The notes beneath the pieces were generated by a model that searched no databases, was not told the DNA's origin, and saw only the letters and a list, made by a program, of their open reading frames with translations. Shown here in pieces: positions 34,604-42,621 of a stretch of DNA of 64,000 bases; position 1 is the first letter of the stretch, and each line of letters begins with the position of its first letter. A program made the translations under genes and the position numbers. Origin of the DNA: an uncultured bacterium (GTDB lineage: Bacteria > Bacteroidota > Ignavibacteria > UBA10030 > BY39); assembly GCA_937967455.1 (NCBI GenBank), contig CALCJK010000009.1, positions 124,001-188,000 on the forward strand, in the 5' to 3' direction.

Positions 34604-35077
34604 ATGAGTTCAATATTTGAAGTTAAAGGTGAGTTTAGTAAAATTCCATTTCGAAGAAAATGGCAATTTTCCCCTGCTCAAGAATTACTGCATCGGCTTT
34701 ATCCAGATTTGCCAGAGTACAATGAACCTGATCAATTTAAAGATTATTATTATGCTGATTGGATTCCGCTGGTCGATTTAATAGATAGCTCTGATTCGTT
34801 CATAATCAAAGTTGAACTTCCTGGTATAAATAAAAATGATGTTTCTTTGAGTATTCACAATAATGAACTCTGGATTCAGGGTGATAGGAGATTAGAAAAA
34901 GAGGTCTCTTTAAATTACTATTTTTGTGAAGGAAATTATGGAACTTTTTTACGAAGAATAAAATTACCAGAATATGATTCATTAAGTGATATTAAAAGTG
35001 AATTGAGAAACGGAATTCTCACTATTACTATTTCAAAAAATAAAAAAATGAAAATTAAAAACATAGAGATAAAGTAA
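34604..35077 (+). CDS. Hsp20 / alpha-crystallin-type small heat-shock protein
   Basis: The 157-residue protein has the alpha-crystallin domain from about residue 52 to the end: WIPLVDLIDSSDSFIIKVEL, then PGINKNDVSLSIHNNELWI, and the terminal LRNGILTITISK. It binds unfolding proteins without ATP. It begins 11 bases after the thioredoxin stop and sits among redox genes, which suggests a stress-related operon. The short C-terminal tail lacks an obvious I-x-I motif, although a IKNIEI stretch could serve. Confidence 0.9.
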   Translation: MSSIFEVKGEFSKIPFRRKWQFSPAQELLHRLYPDLPEYNEPDQFKDYYYADWIPLVDLIDSSDSFIIKVELPGINKNDVSLSIHNNELWIQGDRRLEKEVSLNYYFCEGNYGTFLRRIKLPEYDSLSDIKSELRNGILTITISKNKKMKIKNIEIK

Positions 35078-35123
35078 CTTTTGACCATAATAATAAAAAT
35101 TGTTAAATTAAAAAAGGATAAAA

Positions 35124-35786
35124 ATGAATTTCTTAAAAGAAAAAGATAAACAAGAAATCATAAAAAGATTTGAGAATTTAAAAGATAAAGTTAAAATTTT
35201 ATTTTTTACTCAAGAGTTGGAGTGTCAGTATTGTCGTGAAACAGGACAACTACTTAAAGAATTGTCTGAATTGTCAGATAAAATAAAATTAGAAACCTAT
35301 AATTTTATAAATGATAAAGAAATAGCAGATAAATTTGGAATTGATAAAGTACCAGGAATTGTAGTGATGAGTGAAGATATTGATTATGGTATACGCTATT
35401 ATGGCATACCTGCAGGATATGAATTTTCCTCACTTCTTGAATCGATTGAGATGATTTCGACAGGTGATACTCAATTAAGTCAGGATGTAATTGAAAAGGT
35501 AAAAACAATCGATAAACCTGTACATATACAGGTTTTTGTAACGCCGACTTGCCCATATTGTCCATCAGCAGTTTTAATGGGGCATGCACTTGCAATATTG
35601 AATCGAAATATTCGAGCAGATATGGTTGAAGCAACCGAGTTTCCTCAACTGGCTTACAAATATAATGTTCGAGGTGTGCCGAGAGTAGTTATCAATGAAA
35701 ATCACTTTTTTGAAGGAGCACTACCAGAGAATTTATATGTTGATGAAGTTTTACATGCAATAGACAGTTCAATAAATAATAATTAA
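35124..35786 (+). CDS. Protein disulfide oxidoreductase with two thioredoxin folds (PDO / glutaredoxin-like)
   Basis: The 220-residue protein contains two thioredoxin-like halves, each with a CxxC: ECQYC in the first (about residue 35) and TCPYCPSA in the second (about 148). The second half has the VRGVPRVVI cis-proline loop. This matches the archaeal-type PDO / NrdH-like family (TIGR02187). Such proteins act as disulfide reductases or isomerases with an NADPH-dependent reductase. It lies 6 bases before the TlpA-like gene. Confidence 0.88.
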   Translation: MNFLKEKDKQEIIKRFENLKDKVKILFFTQELECQYCRETGQLLKELSELSDKIKLETYNFINDKEIADKFGIDKVPGIVVMSEDIDYGIRYYGIPAGYEFSSLLESIEMISTGDTQLSQDVIEKVKTIDKPVHIQVFVTPTCPYCPSAVLMGHALAILNRNIRADMVEATEFPQLAYKYNVRGVPRVVINENHFFEGALPENLYVDEVLHAIDSSINNN

Positions 35787-35792
35787 AAAAAT

Positions 35793-36251
35793 ATGAAAAA
35801 AGTAATTTTTGTTATTCTTATTATATTTAGTGTTAGTGCATTTAGTAACGATATGCCACATTTCGAATTAAAAGATTTAAGTGGCAAAATTGTGAAATCC
35901 TCAGATTACAAAGGTAAGGTAATTCTAATTAACTTTTGGGCAACATGGTGCCCTCCCTGTAAACGCGAAATCCCCGATTTTATCGAACTCTATAAAAAAT
36001 ATCAAAAAGAAGATTTTGTAATTTTAGGTATTGCATTGGATGATTTAAAGAGTGTAACTGATTTTAAAAATTCATATAAGATTAATTATCCGGTATTGAT
36101 AGGAGATCAAGATGTGGTTAGAAAGTATGGTAATATCCGAGGTATTCCAACTTCTTTTTTAGTAGGCAGGGATGGAAAAATTAAGAAGAGATATGATGGA
36201 TTTCGTACCAGAGATATCTTCGAAAACGATATTAAAAGAGAATTAAAATAA
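35793..36251 (+). CDS. TlpA/ResA-type periplasmic thioredoxin
   Basis: The 152-residue protein has a signal peptide (about residues 1-17) and a TlpA-like thioredoxin domain with the active site NFWATWCPPCKRE (about residues 47-59) and GIPTSFLV cis-proline. Such exported thioredoxins receive electrons from CcdA and reduce periplasmic disulfides, for example in cytochrome c maturation. CcdA is encoded 10 bases downstream, strongly supporting the pair. Multiheme cytochromes encoded at 53948-59477 would need such a reductant. Confidence 0.92.
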   Translation: MKKVIFVILIIFSVSAFSNDMPHFELKDLSGKIVKSSDYKGKVILINFWATWCPPCKREIPDFIELYKKYQKEDFVILGIALDDLKSVTDFKNSYKINYPVLIGDQDVVRKYGNIRGIPTSFLVGRDGKIKKRYDGFRTRDIFENDIKRELK

Positions 36252-36261
36252 TTGTATATAT

Positions 36262-36993
36262 ATGGAATCTATCAGCATTTTTACTGCATTTTTATTCGGA
36301 GTATTATCGTTTATTTCGCCGTGCGTTTTGCCAATAATTCCTGGTTATCTCTCTTTTATATCAGGTTTATCACTGGAGCAAATGCAAGCTGGTAATAAAA
36401 AAGAAAATTTTAAAAAAGTTTTTTACAATTCTATCTTTTTTGTTCTTGGATTTTCAGTGATATTCACATTATTAGGGGCATCTGCTACTTTAATAGGACA
36501 GTTCTTGTTAACAAATCTATCCATAGCTGGTAAGATTGCAGGAATTTTTATAATACTATTGGGAATACATTTGACTGGTTTAATTAAACTGAATTTCTTG
36601 AATTATGAAAAGAGGATCCACACACAGAAAAAATCTTTTGGAATTCTGGGTTCATTTTTTGTAGGTTTAGCTTTTGCATTTGGTTGGACTCCATGTATTG
36701 GTCCAATACTAGCCGGTATTCTTGCAATCGCAAGCCAACAAGAAACTGTTTACCAGGGAATTTTACTCCTTAGTGTCTATTCGCTTGGTCTTGGTGTCCC
36801 GTTTTTAATAACTGCAGTTTCTTTGAATGCATTTTTTACTTTGTTCGATAAAGTAAAAAAATATTTTAGAATAGTAGAAATATTTAGTGGGATTTTGTTA
36901 ATTATCATTGGTATTTTGATGGTTACTGATTCTTTGACTATAATTGCAAATTATTTAATTAGATTATTCCCATTTTTGGGAGAAATCGGATGA
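36262..36993 (+). CDS. ccdA: Thiol-disulfide transmembrane electron carrier CcdA
   Basis: The 243-residue protein has six to seven membrane helices and the two conserved cysteine sites of CcdA/DsbD-beta: FISPCVLPIIPGY (about residues 17-29) and FGWTPCIGPIL (about 135-145). It carries reducing equivalents from cytoplasmic thioredoxin to the exported TlpA-like protein. Its stop codon overlaps the ATG of a 53-residue small protein, so the two are translationally coupled. Confidence 0.93.
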   Translation: MESISIFTAFLFGVLSFISPCVLPIIPGYLSFISGLSLEQMQAGNKKENFKKVFYNSIFFVLGFSVIFTLLGASATLIGQFLLTNLSIAGKIAGIFIILLGIHLTGLIKLNFLNYEKRIHTQKKSFGILGSFFVGLAFAFGWTPCIGPILAGILAIASQQETVYQGILLLSVYSLGLGVPFLITAVSLNAFFTLFDKVKKYFRIVEIFSGILLIIIGILMVTDSLTIIANYLIRLFPFLGEIG

Positions 36994-37151
36994 TCATATC
37001 TGGTATTTTAGGAACACTCCTGGGTGCATTTAGTGGTTTTTTTATTGGAAAGTTTTTCCACAAGTTTGGTAATTCTTGTCCAATATTATGCAATCCTAAA
37101 ATCAGTACTATTTATTTTGGAATATTAGGATTTTTTATTGGAATTAATTAA
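36990..37151 (+). CDS. Small membrane protein with a CPILCNP motif (53 aa)
   Basis: The start codon ATG overlaps the ccdA stop (ATGA) and the frame stays open for 53 codons. The protein has two hydrophobic, glycine-rich segments (SGILGTLLGAFSGFFIG at the N-terminus, and STIYFGILGFFIG at the C-terminus). Between them lies GNSCPILCNPK. The Cys-Pro-Ile, Asn-Pro spacing resembles the TCPITSNP motif of the 65-residue DUF6132 protein at 38075. Such short genes are easily missed by gene callers. A metal or sulfur ligand role for the cysteines is inference. Confidence 0.65.
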   Translation: MIISGILGTLLGAFSGFFIGKFFHKFGNSCPILCNPKISTIYFGILGFFIGIN

Positions 37152-37163
37152 AAGGGAAAGTAA

Positions 37164-37592
37164 ATGGCAACTAAAAAAGCAATAGTTCAAAATATAAAAG
37201 GTGTAACATTTGTAGGTAAGGCGGATTCAAATCATTGGGTTGTAATGGACGGCCCTGAAGAATTTGGTGGCAGTAATGCTGGTACGAGACCTAAGGAACT
37301 TGTTTTAATTGCACTGGGTGGTTGTACAGGTAGTGATGTTGCTTCAATACTTCGTAAGAAAAAGGTAAATTTTAAAAACTTTTATATCAATATTGAAGCC
37401 GAAGTCGCTGAAGAACATCCACAGGTATATACAAAGATAAATTTAGAATATGTATTGGAAGGCAAATCTATCAATCCAGAAGATGTTGAAAGAGCAATTG
37501 AATTATCTAAAACAAAATATTGCTCAGTTTCCTTTATGCTTAAAAATTCAGTGGTAATAACTCACACTTATAAAATCATAGAAATTGATTAG
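37164..37592 (+). CDS. OsmC-family protein
   Basis: The 142-residue protein has the OsmC/Ohr-like fold: GTRPKELVLIALGGCTGSDVASIL (Cys about residue 53, in the typical GC-x-x-D position) and a second Cys in KTKYCSVS (about 119). These are the paired cysteines of OsmC/YhfA-like thiol peroxidases or alkyl-hydroperoxide-reducing relatives. It belongs to a compact redox cluster, with a downstream gene starting 3 bases after the stop. The exact substrate (organic hydroperoxide or sulfur species) is open. Confidence 0.88.
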   Translation: MATKKAIVQNIKGVTFVGKADSNHWVVMDGPEEFGGSNAGTRPKELVLIALGGCTGSDVASILRKKKVNFKNFYINIEAEVAEEHPQVYTKINLEYVLEGKSINPEDVERAIELSKTKYCSVSFMLKNSVVITHTYKIIEID

Positions 37593-37595
37593 TTT

Positions 37596-37829
37596 ATGAA
37601 ACAAATTGAAAAGAATATCTCAATTGAAGAATTGGTAACTATCTTACCAGAATCCGTTGCTTATCTTATGAAAAGCGGTATTAAATGTCTTGCCTGTGGT
37701 GAACCAATATGGGGTACTTTGGAATCAGCTTCAAGAGAAAAAGGTTTTAATGATGAACAAATTGAAAATTTTGTAAAAGATTTGAATTTAATTCTTTTAG
37801 AAAGACATCAAAAAATGGAGACCATGTAA
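37596..37829 (+). CDS. DUF1858 domain protein
   Basis: This 77-residue protein resembles the DUF1858 family, with N-terminal IEKNISIEELVTILPESVAYL and KCLACGEPIWGTLES around the cysteine pair (CxxC). Such proteins are common in anaerobes beside hydroxylamine reductase, Fe-S or sulfur-metabolism genes. It lies between OsmC and an FmdB zinc ribbon with gaps of 3 and 1 bases. Cys-based binding of Fe, Zn or persulfide is possible; no function is known. Confidence 0.82.
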   Translation: MKQIEKNISIEELVTILPESVAYLMKSGIKCLACGEPIWGTLESASREKGFNDEQIENFVKDLNLILLERHQKMETM

Positions 37830-37830
37830 A

Positions 37831-38070
37831 ATGCCAATCTTTGAATATCTTTGTAAAGAATGCAATAAAAGATATGAAATATTTCATAAAAGTAAGGAAA
37901 TTAAAGACGAAATAATTTGTCCGTGGTGTGGCTCTAAAAATTCAGTTAAATTATTTTCTACACCGATGTTTAATATTGGGAAAACTGAATTTAATAGCTC
38001 TTGTGATAGTTGTTCTGATAATTCTTCATCATATGGAGGGTGTTCAAGTGGCATTTGTGGAATTGATTAA
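37831..38070 (+). CDS. FmdB-type zinc-ribbon protein
   Basis: The 79-residue protein starts MPIFEYLCKECNKRYEIF and has a second pair in CPWCGSKN: the two CxxC knuckles of a FmdB-like zinc ribbon. The tail is Cys/Ser-rich (SSCDSC, GGCSSGICG), which may bind further metal. FmdB-type proteins are often called regulatory, but their role is uncertain. It ends 4 bases before the start assigned to the next gene. Confidence 0.85.
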   Translation: MPIFEYLCKECNKRYEIFHKSKEIKDEIICPWCGSKNSVKLFSTPMFNIGKTEFNSSCDSCSDNSSSYGGCSSGICGID

Positions 38071-38074
38071 AAAA

Positions 38075-38269
38075 ATGTATTCAAAAAAACTTTTTCGTGT
38101 TACATTGTTTTTGATAATGGGTGCGTCTTTTGGTTATGCTTATTACTATTTGGTTGGATGCTATTCTGGCACTTGCCCAATTACTAGTAATCCAGTTACA
38201 AGTATCTTATATGGAGCATTAATAGGTATTCTTATGACTCCTTCTTTAAGAAAGAAAGATTCATTATGA
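38075..38269 (+). CDS. DUF6132-like small membrane protein
   Basis: The start at ATG 38075 is preferred because upstream in-frame codons lie within the FmdB gene. The 65-residue protein has two membrane segments and the sequence GCYSGTCPITSNPVTSILYG typical of DUF6132. Its cysteines and Asn-Pro motif resemble the 53-residue protein at 36990. It overlaps the next gene's start by 4 bases (ATGA). Association with thioredoxin genes suggests a role in membrane thiol or sulfur chemistry, which is inference. Confidence 0.78.
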   Translation: MYSKKLFRVTLFLIMGASFGYAYYYLVGCYSGTCPITSNPVTSILYGALIGILMTPSLRKKDSL

Positions 38270-38670
38270 AATGGATTATACTAATATTATTGTTGATTTT
38301 TTTTAGCTATGTTCTGGTACAATATTTTGCTATCAGAAGATTAAAGTCCAAGAAAGGTGAGTTAATCGATCACGTAGATGGTGAATTGGGAAAGATTATA
38401 TCTGAAAACAAAAAATTAATGTTATATTTCTGGACTGAGGAGTGCGGTGTTTGTAAACAGCTAACTCCATTCATTAAAGAATTAAGTGAAGAGTTTAAAA
38501 ATGTTTTTCTTATTAATCTATCAAATAACTTTTCATTAGCAAGAAAATTAAGTATAATGGCTGTCCCAACAATTATGTTCGTAGAGGAATTTAAAATAAT
38601 AGAGATATTAATTGGAGCTCAAAAGAAAGAAAGTATCAAACAAAAGTTAATAAAATTTTATTCGGATTGA
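38266..38670 (+). CDS. Membrane-anchored thioredoxin-fold protein
   Basis: The 134-residue protein has one N-terminal membrane helix (about residues 2-21). Its thioredoxin fold has the active site EECGVCKQLTPF (CGVC, about residues 62-65) and the cis-proline AVPTIMF. The topology (basic residues RRLKSKK after the helix) suggests the domain may face the cytoplasm, which would make it a membrane-tethered partner for CcdA. The DUF302 gene follows with almost no gap. Confidence 0.85.
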   Translation: MKWIILILLLIFFSYVLVQYFAIRRLKSKKGELIDHVDGELGKIISENKKLMLYFWTEECGVCKQLTPFIKELSEEFKNVFLINLSNNFSLARKLSIMAVPTIMFVEEFKIIEILIGAQKKESIKQKLIKFYSD

Positions 38671-38672
38671 AT

Positions 38673-39056
38673 ATGAAAATAAGTCTTAAAAAAAATCTAA
38701 ATTTAAATTTCGAAGAGGCTGTCCAGAAGGTGACAGAAGAACTGAATAAGCATGGCTTCGGAATCATAAGTTCAATAGATGTTCAGGATATAATTAAGAA
38801 AAAGCTTAATAAAGATTTTAGAAAATTTCTAATTTTAGGGGCATGTAACCCAGAATTTGCTCATAAGGCGATTGAAATAAATGATGAAGTGAGTACACTT
38901 TTACCCTGTAATGTTGTTATTCAACAAAAAGGTTCAGAAGTGGAGGTAATGATTTTTAATCCAGAGGTGATAAATATTTTATTCAATACTGAAGATTTCA
39001 AATTTTTATCAGATACACTGAAAAAAAAGATGGAAGAGATAATTAAGAACCTGTAG
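38673..39056 (+). CDS. DUF302 family protein
   Basis: The ATG at 38673 lies 2 bases after the preceding stop; a TTG at 38667 is in frame but less likely. The roughly 127-residue protein has the DUF302 pattern: FEEAVQKVTEELNKHGFGI, the FLILGACNPEFAHKAI block with a conserved Cys, and LLPCNVVIQ. DUF302 genes are often near sulfur or copper redox genes. It ends the cluster and overlaps convergently by 14 bases with aroK. Confidence 0.88.
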   Translation: MKISLKKNLNLNFEEAVQKVTEELNKHGFGIISSIDVQDIIKKKLNKDFRKFLILGACNPEFAHKAIEINDEVSTLLPCNVVIQQKGSEVEVMIFNPEVINILFNTEDFKFLSDTLKKKMEEIIKNL

Positions 39057-39609
39057 ATAACTTTAGGTATTGTTTAAGTGCTTTTATAATTTCTTCTATT
39101 GTAAGAGAAATTTTCTTATCACCTGTATTGACTACAATCTGTGCATTCTTATAAATTTTCTCCCTCTTGTTCAAAATTTCTCTTATCTTGCGCTTTAATT
39201 CATCTTCACCGAGATGTTCACCTGTTTTTGTTAAAAGTAATGGGCGGTCACTTTTAAAACGTAATCTTCTATAAAGATTATCTAGATCAGCCCTTAAATA
39301 AATTAAGATACCATTCGATAAAACCAACTTTAAATTATTCGGATTTAGTAACGTTCCACCTCCAAGTGATACGATATAATTATTTAAGTTAATAATATTT
39401 TTTAAAATTTCATTTTCCAGTTGTCTAAAATATTTTTCTTGATTGTTTAGGAAAATTTCTACTATTTTTTTTTGTGTTATTGATTCTATCTCTTTATCAA
39501 TATCAATGAAATCAAATCCCAGAGTATTAGCGAGAATAGGTCCTATGGTGCTCTTACCACTTCCCATAAATCCAGTCAAGAAAATTAGGTTTTTTCTTAT
39601 TTCAATCAT
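39043..39609 (-). CDS. aroK: Shikimate kinase
   Basis: The 188-residue kinase has the P-loop TGFMGSGKSTIGPI (about residues 12-25), DIDKEIE, the shikimate-binding Arg in YFRQLENEIL, GGGTL, and the lid segment SDRPLLL. It phosphorylates shikimate on the route to aromatic amino acids. It is 4 bases downstream of the barrel-protein gene on the same strand. Its stop overlaps the end of the DUF302 gene by 14 bases. Confidence 0.93.
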   Translation of the reverse strand: MIEIRKNLIFLTGFMGSGKSTIGPILANTLGFDFIDIDKEIESITQKKIVEIFLNNQEKYFRQLENEILKNIINLNNYIVSLGGGTLLNPNNLKLVLSNGILIYLRADLDNLYRRLRFKSDRPLLLTKTGEHLGEDELKRKIREILNKREKIYKNAQIVVNTGDKKISLTIEEIIKALKQYLKLSTGS

Positions 39610-39613
39610 AGGA

Positions 39614-40288
39614 TTAAAATGAATATAATAAACCGAGTTCTACTATCATTCCATCAATACTAACTCTGGATTTATAATCGCTTGATAAATTATTATTTAT
39701 CCCATTTTGGTAGGAATAATATTTGTTATTTGTTTTAAAATATAGATCTCTGAATTTCATTTTTGTTTGGATTGCAAAATTATTGAAAAATAAATATTCG
39801 ATTCCTCCGAGTATGTGTATTCCAAATCCTGGTGTAAATTCTGAACTAATTTGATTAGTATTTTCTTGTGTAAGTAATCTACCACCGAGATAAGTTCCAG
39901 CGCCACCGCCCATAAAAATTTTCCAGTTTTCAATACCAAGGGGAATAAAGAAGTATGCAGTAATTTCGATTGGCAAAGCCCAAAAACCATCCTTTGTATT
40001 GAAAGTATTTGGTCCTATAGTTTTTCTGATATAATCAACATTCATTCCTATGCCAAACTTCGCTTCGTTGAAGGACCTTCTATATTCAAAGCTAACGCCC
40101 CAGATGTTTTCTATTGGAAGATGTTTCTTTCTCAGAATTAAATCTGATGATTCTGGGAAAAGATAAATTTTTGATGAACTAACATAAATTAATTTTAAAC
40201 CAAAAGAATTGTTCTGTGCAGTGCATAATGATTGTAATAGAAATAAAATAACAAAAAATAAGTGGATTTTTTTAATAAAGTAAAACAT
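39614..40288 (-). CDS. Outer-membrane beta-barrel protein
   Basis: The 224-residue protein has a signal peptide ending SLCTAQ and about eight amphipathic strands with the characteristic Gly-rich turns (GIGMNVDYIRK, WKIFMGGGAGTYLGG, GIHILGGIEYLF). It ends ELGLLYSF with a terminal aromatic residue, as in small OmpA/OmpX-like barrels. No specific family member was recognised. The adjacent aroK may be co-transcribed without a functional link. Confidence 0.75.
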   Translation of the reverse strand: MFYFIKKIHLFFVILFLLQSLCTAQNNSFGLKLIYVSSSKIYLFPESSDLILRKKHLPIENIWGVSFEYRRSFNEAKFGIGMNVDYIRKTIGPNTFNTKDGFWALPIEITAYFFIPLGIENWKIFMGGGAGTYLGGRLLTQENTNQISSEFTPGFGIHILGGIEYLFFNNFAIQTKMKFRDLYFKTNNKYYSYQNGINNNLSSDYKSRVSIDGMIVELGLLYSF

Positions 40289-40317
40289 AAAGTTTTAATG
40301 GTAATCCCAAAATTATA

Positions 40318-40353
40318 GGCCGACTCATTAACTTGAGTGTTTAAGAGTCGGTC
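40318..40353 (-). terminator. Putative intrinsic terminator after ppiD
   Basis: On the minus strand, GACCGACTC and GAGTCGGCC form a stem with one mismatch, extended by TTAA/TTAA inside. It lies just beyond the ppiD stop codon (40362) and is followed by a moderately T-rich stretch. The T tract is weak, so efficiency is uncertain. Confidence 0.55.
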
Positions 40354-40361
40354 TTAAAAAA

Positions 40362-42455
40362 TTATCTAAAGAACATATCTCTATTATCTTCTATATCAGC
40401 ATTTTTCTTTAGTTGTTCGAGCCACTCGCTAATGAATTGAGATTTCTTAGTTTGTAGTATTTGTTTTTTGAACATATCCTTTTGAGAGTTATATGCGGTT
40501 GTGTCAATTTCAGTCTTTTCCAGAATTTTTATTATATAATATCCTCGTGTACCTTCAATTGGTTTGGATACTATATTGGATTGGAGGTTATATAAAGCCC
40601 CATTTAGTTTTATATCACGTCCAATTCCAGGAATACTTGTAATCATGGAAAATTGTCCAGTAGTTTGTATTGTAATATCTGGATATTTCTCTGTGATTTT
40701 TTGTAATGGGTCAGTATCTGATAATTCTTTCCTGATTTCTAATACTTTTTTAGCAAGAATTTTCATTTTCTTTTCTCTTAAAACACGTGGTTTTAGTGAT
40801 TCTTTTACTTCATTAAGTGGTCTTATACCGCCTTTTTTAATTTCAGAAATCATAAATACACCATATCCCTCAGGTATTGGAAATACTTCACTAATATCAC
40901 CCAGATCTTTTGTAAATGCAAAGCGGTTTAATGCTGGGTGTTTCCCAATTCCAGGAATTACTCCATCCTTTGTAAATGCAGGTGTTTCAAGGATTTGATA
41001 TTTGGCTACTTCTGCTTCTTTAATAAAACCGTTTTCCTGTGCCAGATATCTAAAATCTTGTGCATTTTGATAAATTAAACTTCTTGTTTCTGAACTAATT
41101 TTTACAGGTATAGCAATATCTGCAATTTTGATTTCTCTTTTGCTCTTATCAATAACTTGAATGATATGATATCCGAATTGAGTTCTAACAGGACCGACAA
41201 TCTGATTTTTTTGAGCTTTATAACATGCATCTTCAAACGGTTTGACCATACGTCCTTTACCGAACCATCCTAAGTCTCCTCCTTTTTCAGCCGAAGAAGG
41301 ATCTTTTGAGTATTGTTTTGCAAGTGTTGCGAAGCTTTCACCCCTTTTTAGTTTTGAAAGGATTTCTTTTGCTTCATTAATGGCTGATGTTGAATCGTTT
41401 CCTTGAATGTTAATAAGAATATGTCTGGCTCGTATGTATTCATCATTACCGTTACGCTCTTCAAGAATTTTGACAAGATGATATCCATCAAAATCACTGA
41501 AAGGCCCAACTATTTCTCCAACTTTTGCAGAGAATAATTTTTCTTCTTTTGTTGGACTTAATTCGCCGTGTTTGTAAAAGATTTCTGTTGTTGGCGTTTC
41601 AGAGTATGTATTTAATAGATCTAAGAAGTCGGCACCCGAGTGGACTTTTTTTAGTACATCTTCAAGTTCAGCTATTACTGATTGAGTATCTTTTGATGAA
41701 GGTACCTCAATAAATTTTACATATTTAAGTTTACGTGTAGGTTCAATTTTAAACTCTGATGAATGTTCATTATAGTATTTTTCAATATCAGTATCTGTTA
41801 TATTTGCTTCTTCATCTGTTACATATTTGTTTGGGTCAAAGAATACATATTCCATATTAATTTTGAGATTCTGTTCGAGATATTTTTCGAACAATTCTGA
41901 TTCAGAAACTCTAACACTTGCTAAAATTAAACTTTGTAGTTTTTCCTGCATCCTTTGTTTTTTCAAGCCCTGTTCGATTTGAATCCATATTTCTCTATTT
42001 CTCGGATCAGCGATGGCTGCTTCGTAAGCAGCTCTATTAAAAACACCGTTTGAATCAAGAAATTGTCTGTATAAAAACTCAGGTGGATTATCACCCTTTA
42101 CCCACTCAACTATTTCCTGATCTGGTACGTCAATTCTAAGTCGTTTAATTTCTTCTTCAATAAGTGTTTGTGTAACAAGTGAATTCCATACCTCATCTCT
42201 AATGCGGTTAAGTGCATTTTCATCTGGTTCTTTTCCTGTTTGTTGTTTTTCTTGTTCTGAGCGCTGTCTTACAAGTTCAATAAATTCTTGATATGATATT
42301 TTTCGGCCATTAATTACACCTACATAATCGTGACTGCGAGATTTAAGTTCAAGATAATCCATACCCCACTCAAAAACTATAGTTAGAATAAATGCAACGA
42401 CGAGCAAAATTAAAATCGTCGGCATATTGTCTCGCATTTTTGTCATTATTGGCAT
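40362..42455 (-). CDS. ppiD: PpiD/SurA-type periplasmic peptidyl-prolyl isomerase
   Basis: The 697-residue protein has an N-terminal membrane anchor (about residues 14-30) and a SurA_N-like chaperone part with GVINGRKISYQEF. There are two parvulin domains: a divergent one (about 230-335) and a canonical one (about 340-445, with ARHILINIQGN, DLGWFGKGRM and GPVRTQFGYHII). The C-terminal third resembles a further chaperone region. It helps fold outer-membrane proteins crossing the periplasm, which fits the many barrels encoded here. The divergent gap to the ligase pseudogene is 166 bases and AT-rich. Confidence 0.9.
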   Translation of the reverse strand: MPIMTKMRDNMPTILILLVVAFILTIVFEWGMDYLELKSRSHDYVGVINGRKISYQEFIELVRQRSEQEKQQTGKEPDENALNRIRDEVWNSLVTQTLIEEEIKRLRIDVPDQEIVEWVKGDNPPEFLYRQFLDSNGVFNRAAYEAAIADPRNREIWIQIEQGLKKQRMQEKLQSLILASVRVSESELFEKYLEQNLKINMEYVFFDPNKYVTDEEANITDTDIEKYYNEHSSEFKIEPTRKLKYVKFIEVPSSKDTQSVIAELEDVLKKVHSGADFLDLLNTYSETPTTEIFYKHGELSPTKEEKLFSAKVGEIVGPFSDFDGYHLVKILEERNGNDEYIRARHILINIQGNDSTSAINEAKEILSKLKRGESFATLAKQYSKDPSSAEKGGDLGWFGKGRMVKPFEDACYKAQKNQIVGPVRTQFGYHIIQVIDKSKREIKIADIAIPVKISSETRSLIYQNAQDFRYLAQENGFIKEAEVAKYQILETPAFTKDGVIPGIGKHPALNRFAFTKDLGDISEVFPIPEGYGVFMISEIKKGGIRPLNEVKESLKPRVLREKKMKILAKKVLEIRKELSDTDPLQKITEKYPDITIQTTGQFSMITSIPGIGRDIKLNGALYNLQSNIVSKPIEGTRGYYIIKILEKTEIDTTAYNSQKDMFKKQILQTKKSQFISEWLEQLKKNADIEDNRDMFFR

Positions 42456-42621
42456 ATTTCCGTGTTACTCCTTTTAATAATGATTAAAATTTATATTCTA
42501 AAATTATCTTAATATATATTAAATTTTTGATATAAGCAATAAATGAAATGAAAATTTTTTATTTTTAATATATTCCAAAAATTATTAAATTGGAACAAAA
42601 AAAAGAAGAAAGATATTTAAA

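Noticed and set aside
37928-38074. Extended N-terminus of the DUF6132 protein inside the FmdB gene
   Set aside because: The extra 49 residues do not look like the family and lie wholly in the FmdB frame; ATG 38075 gives a standard short protein.
40564-40998. A 144-codon plus-strand frame opposite ppiD
   Set aside because: It lies entirely within the well-supported PpiD gene and reads as low-complexity antisense.
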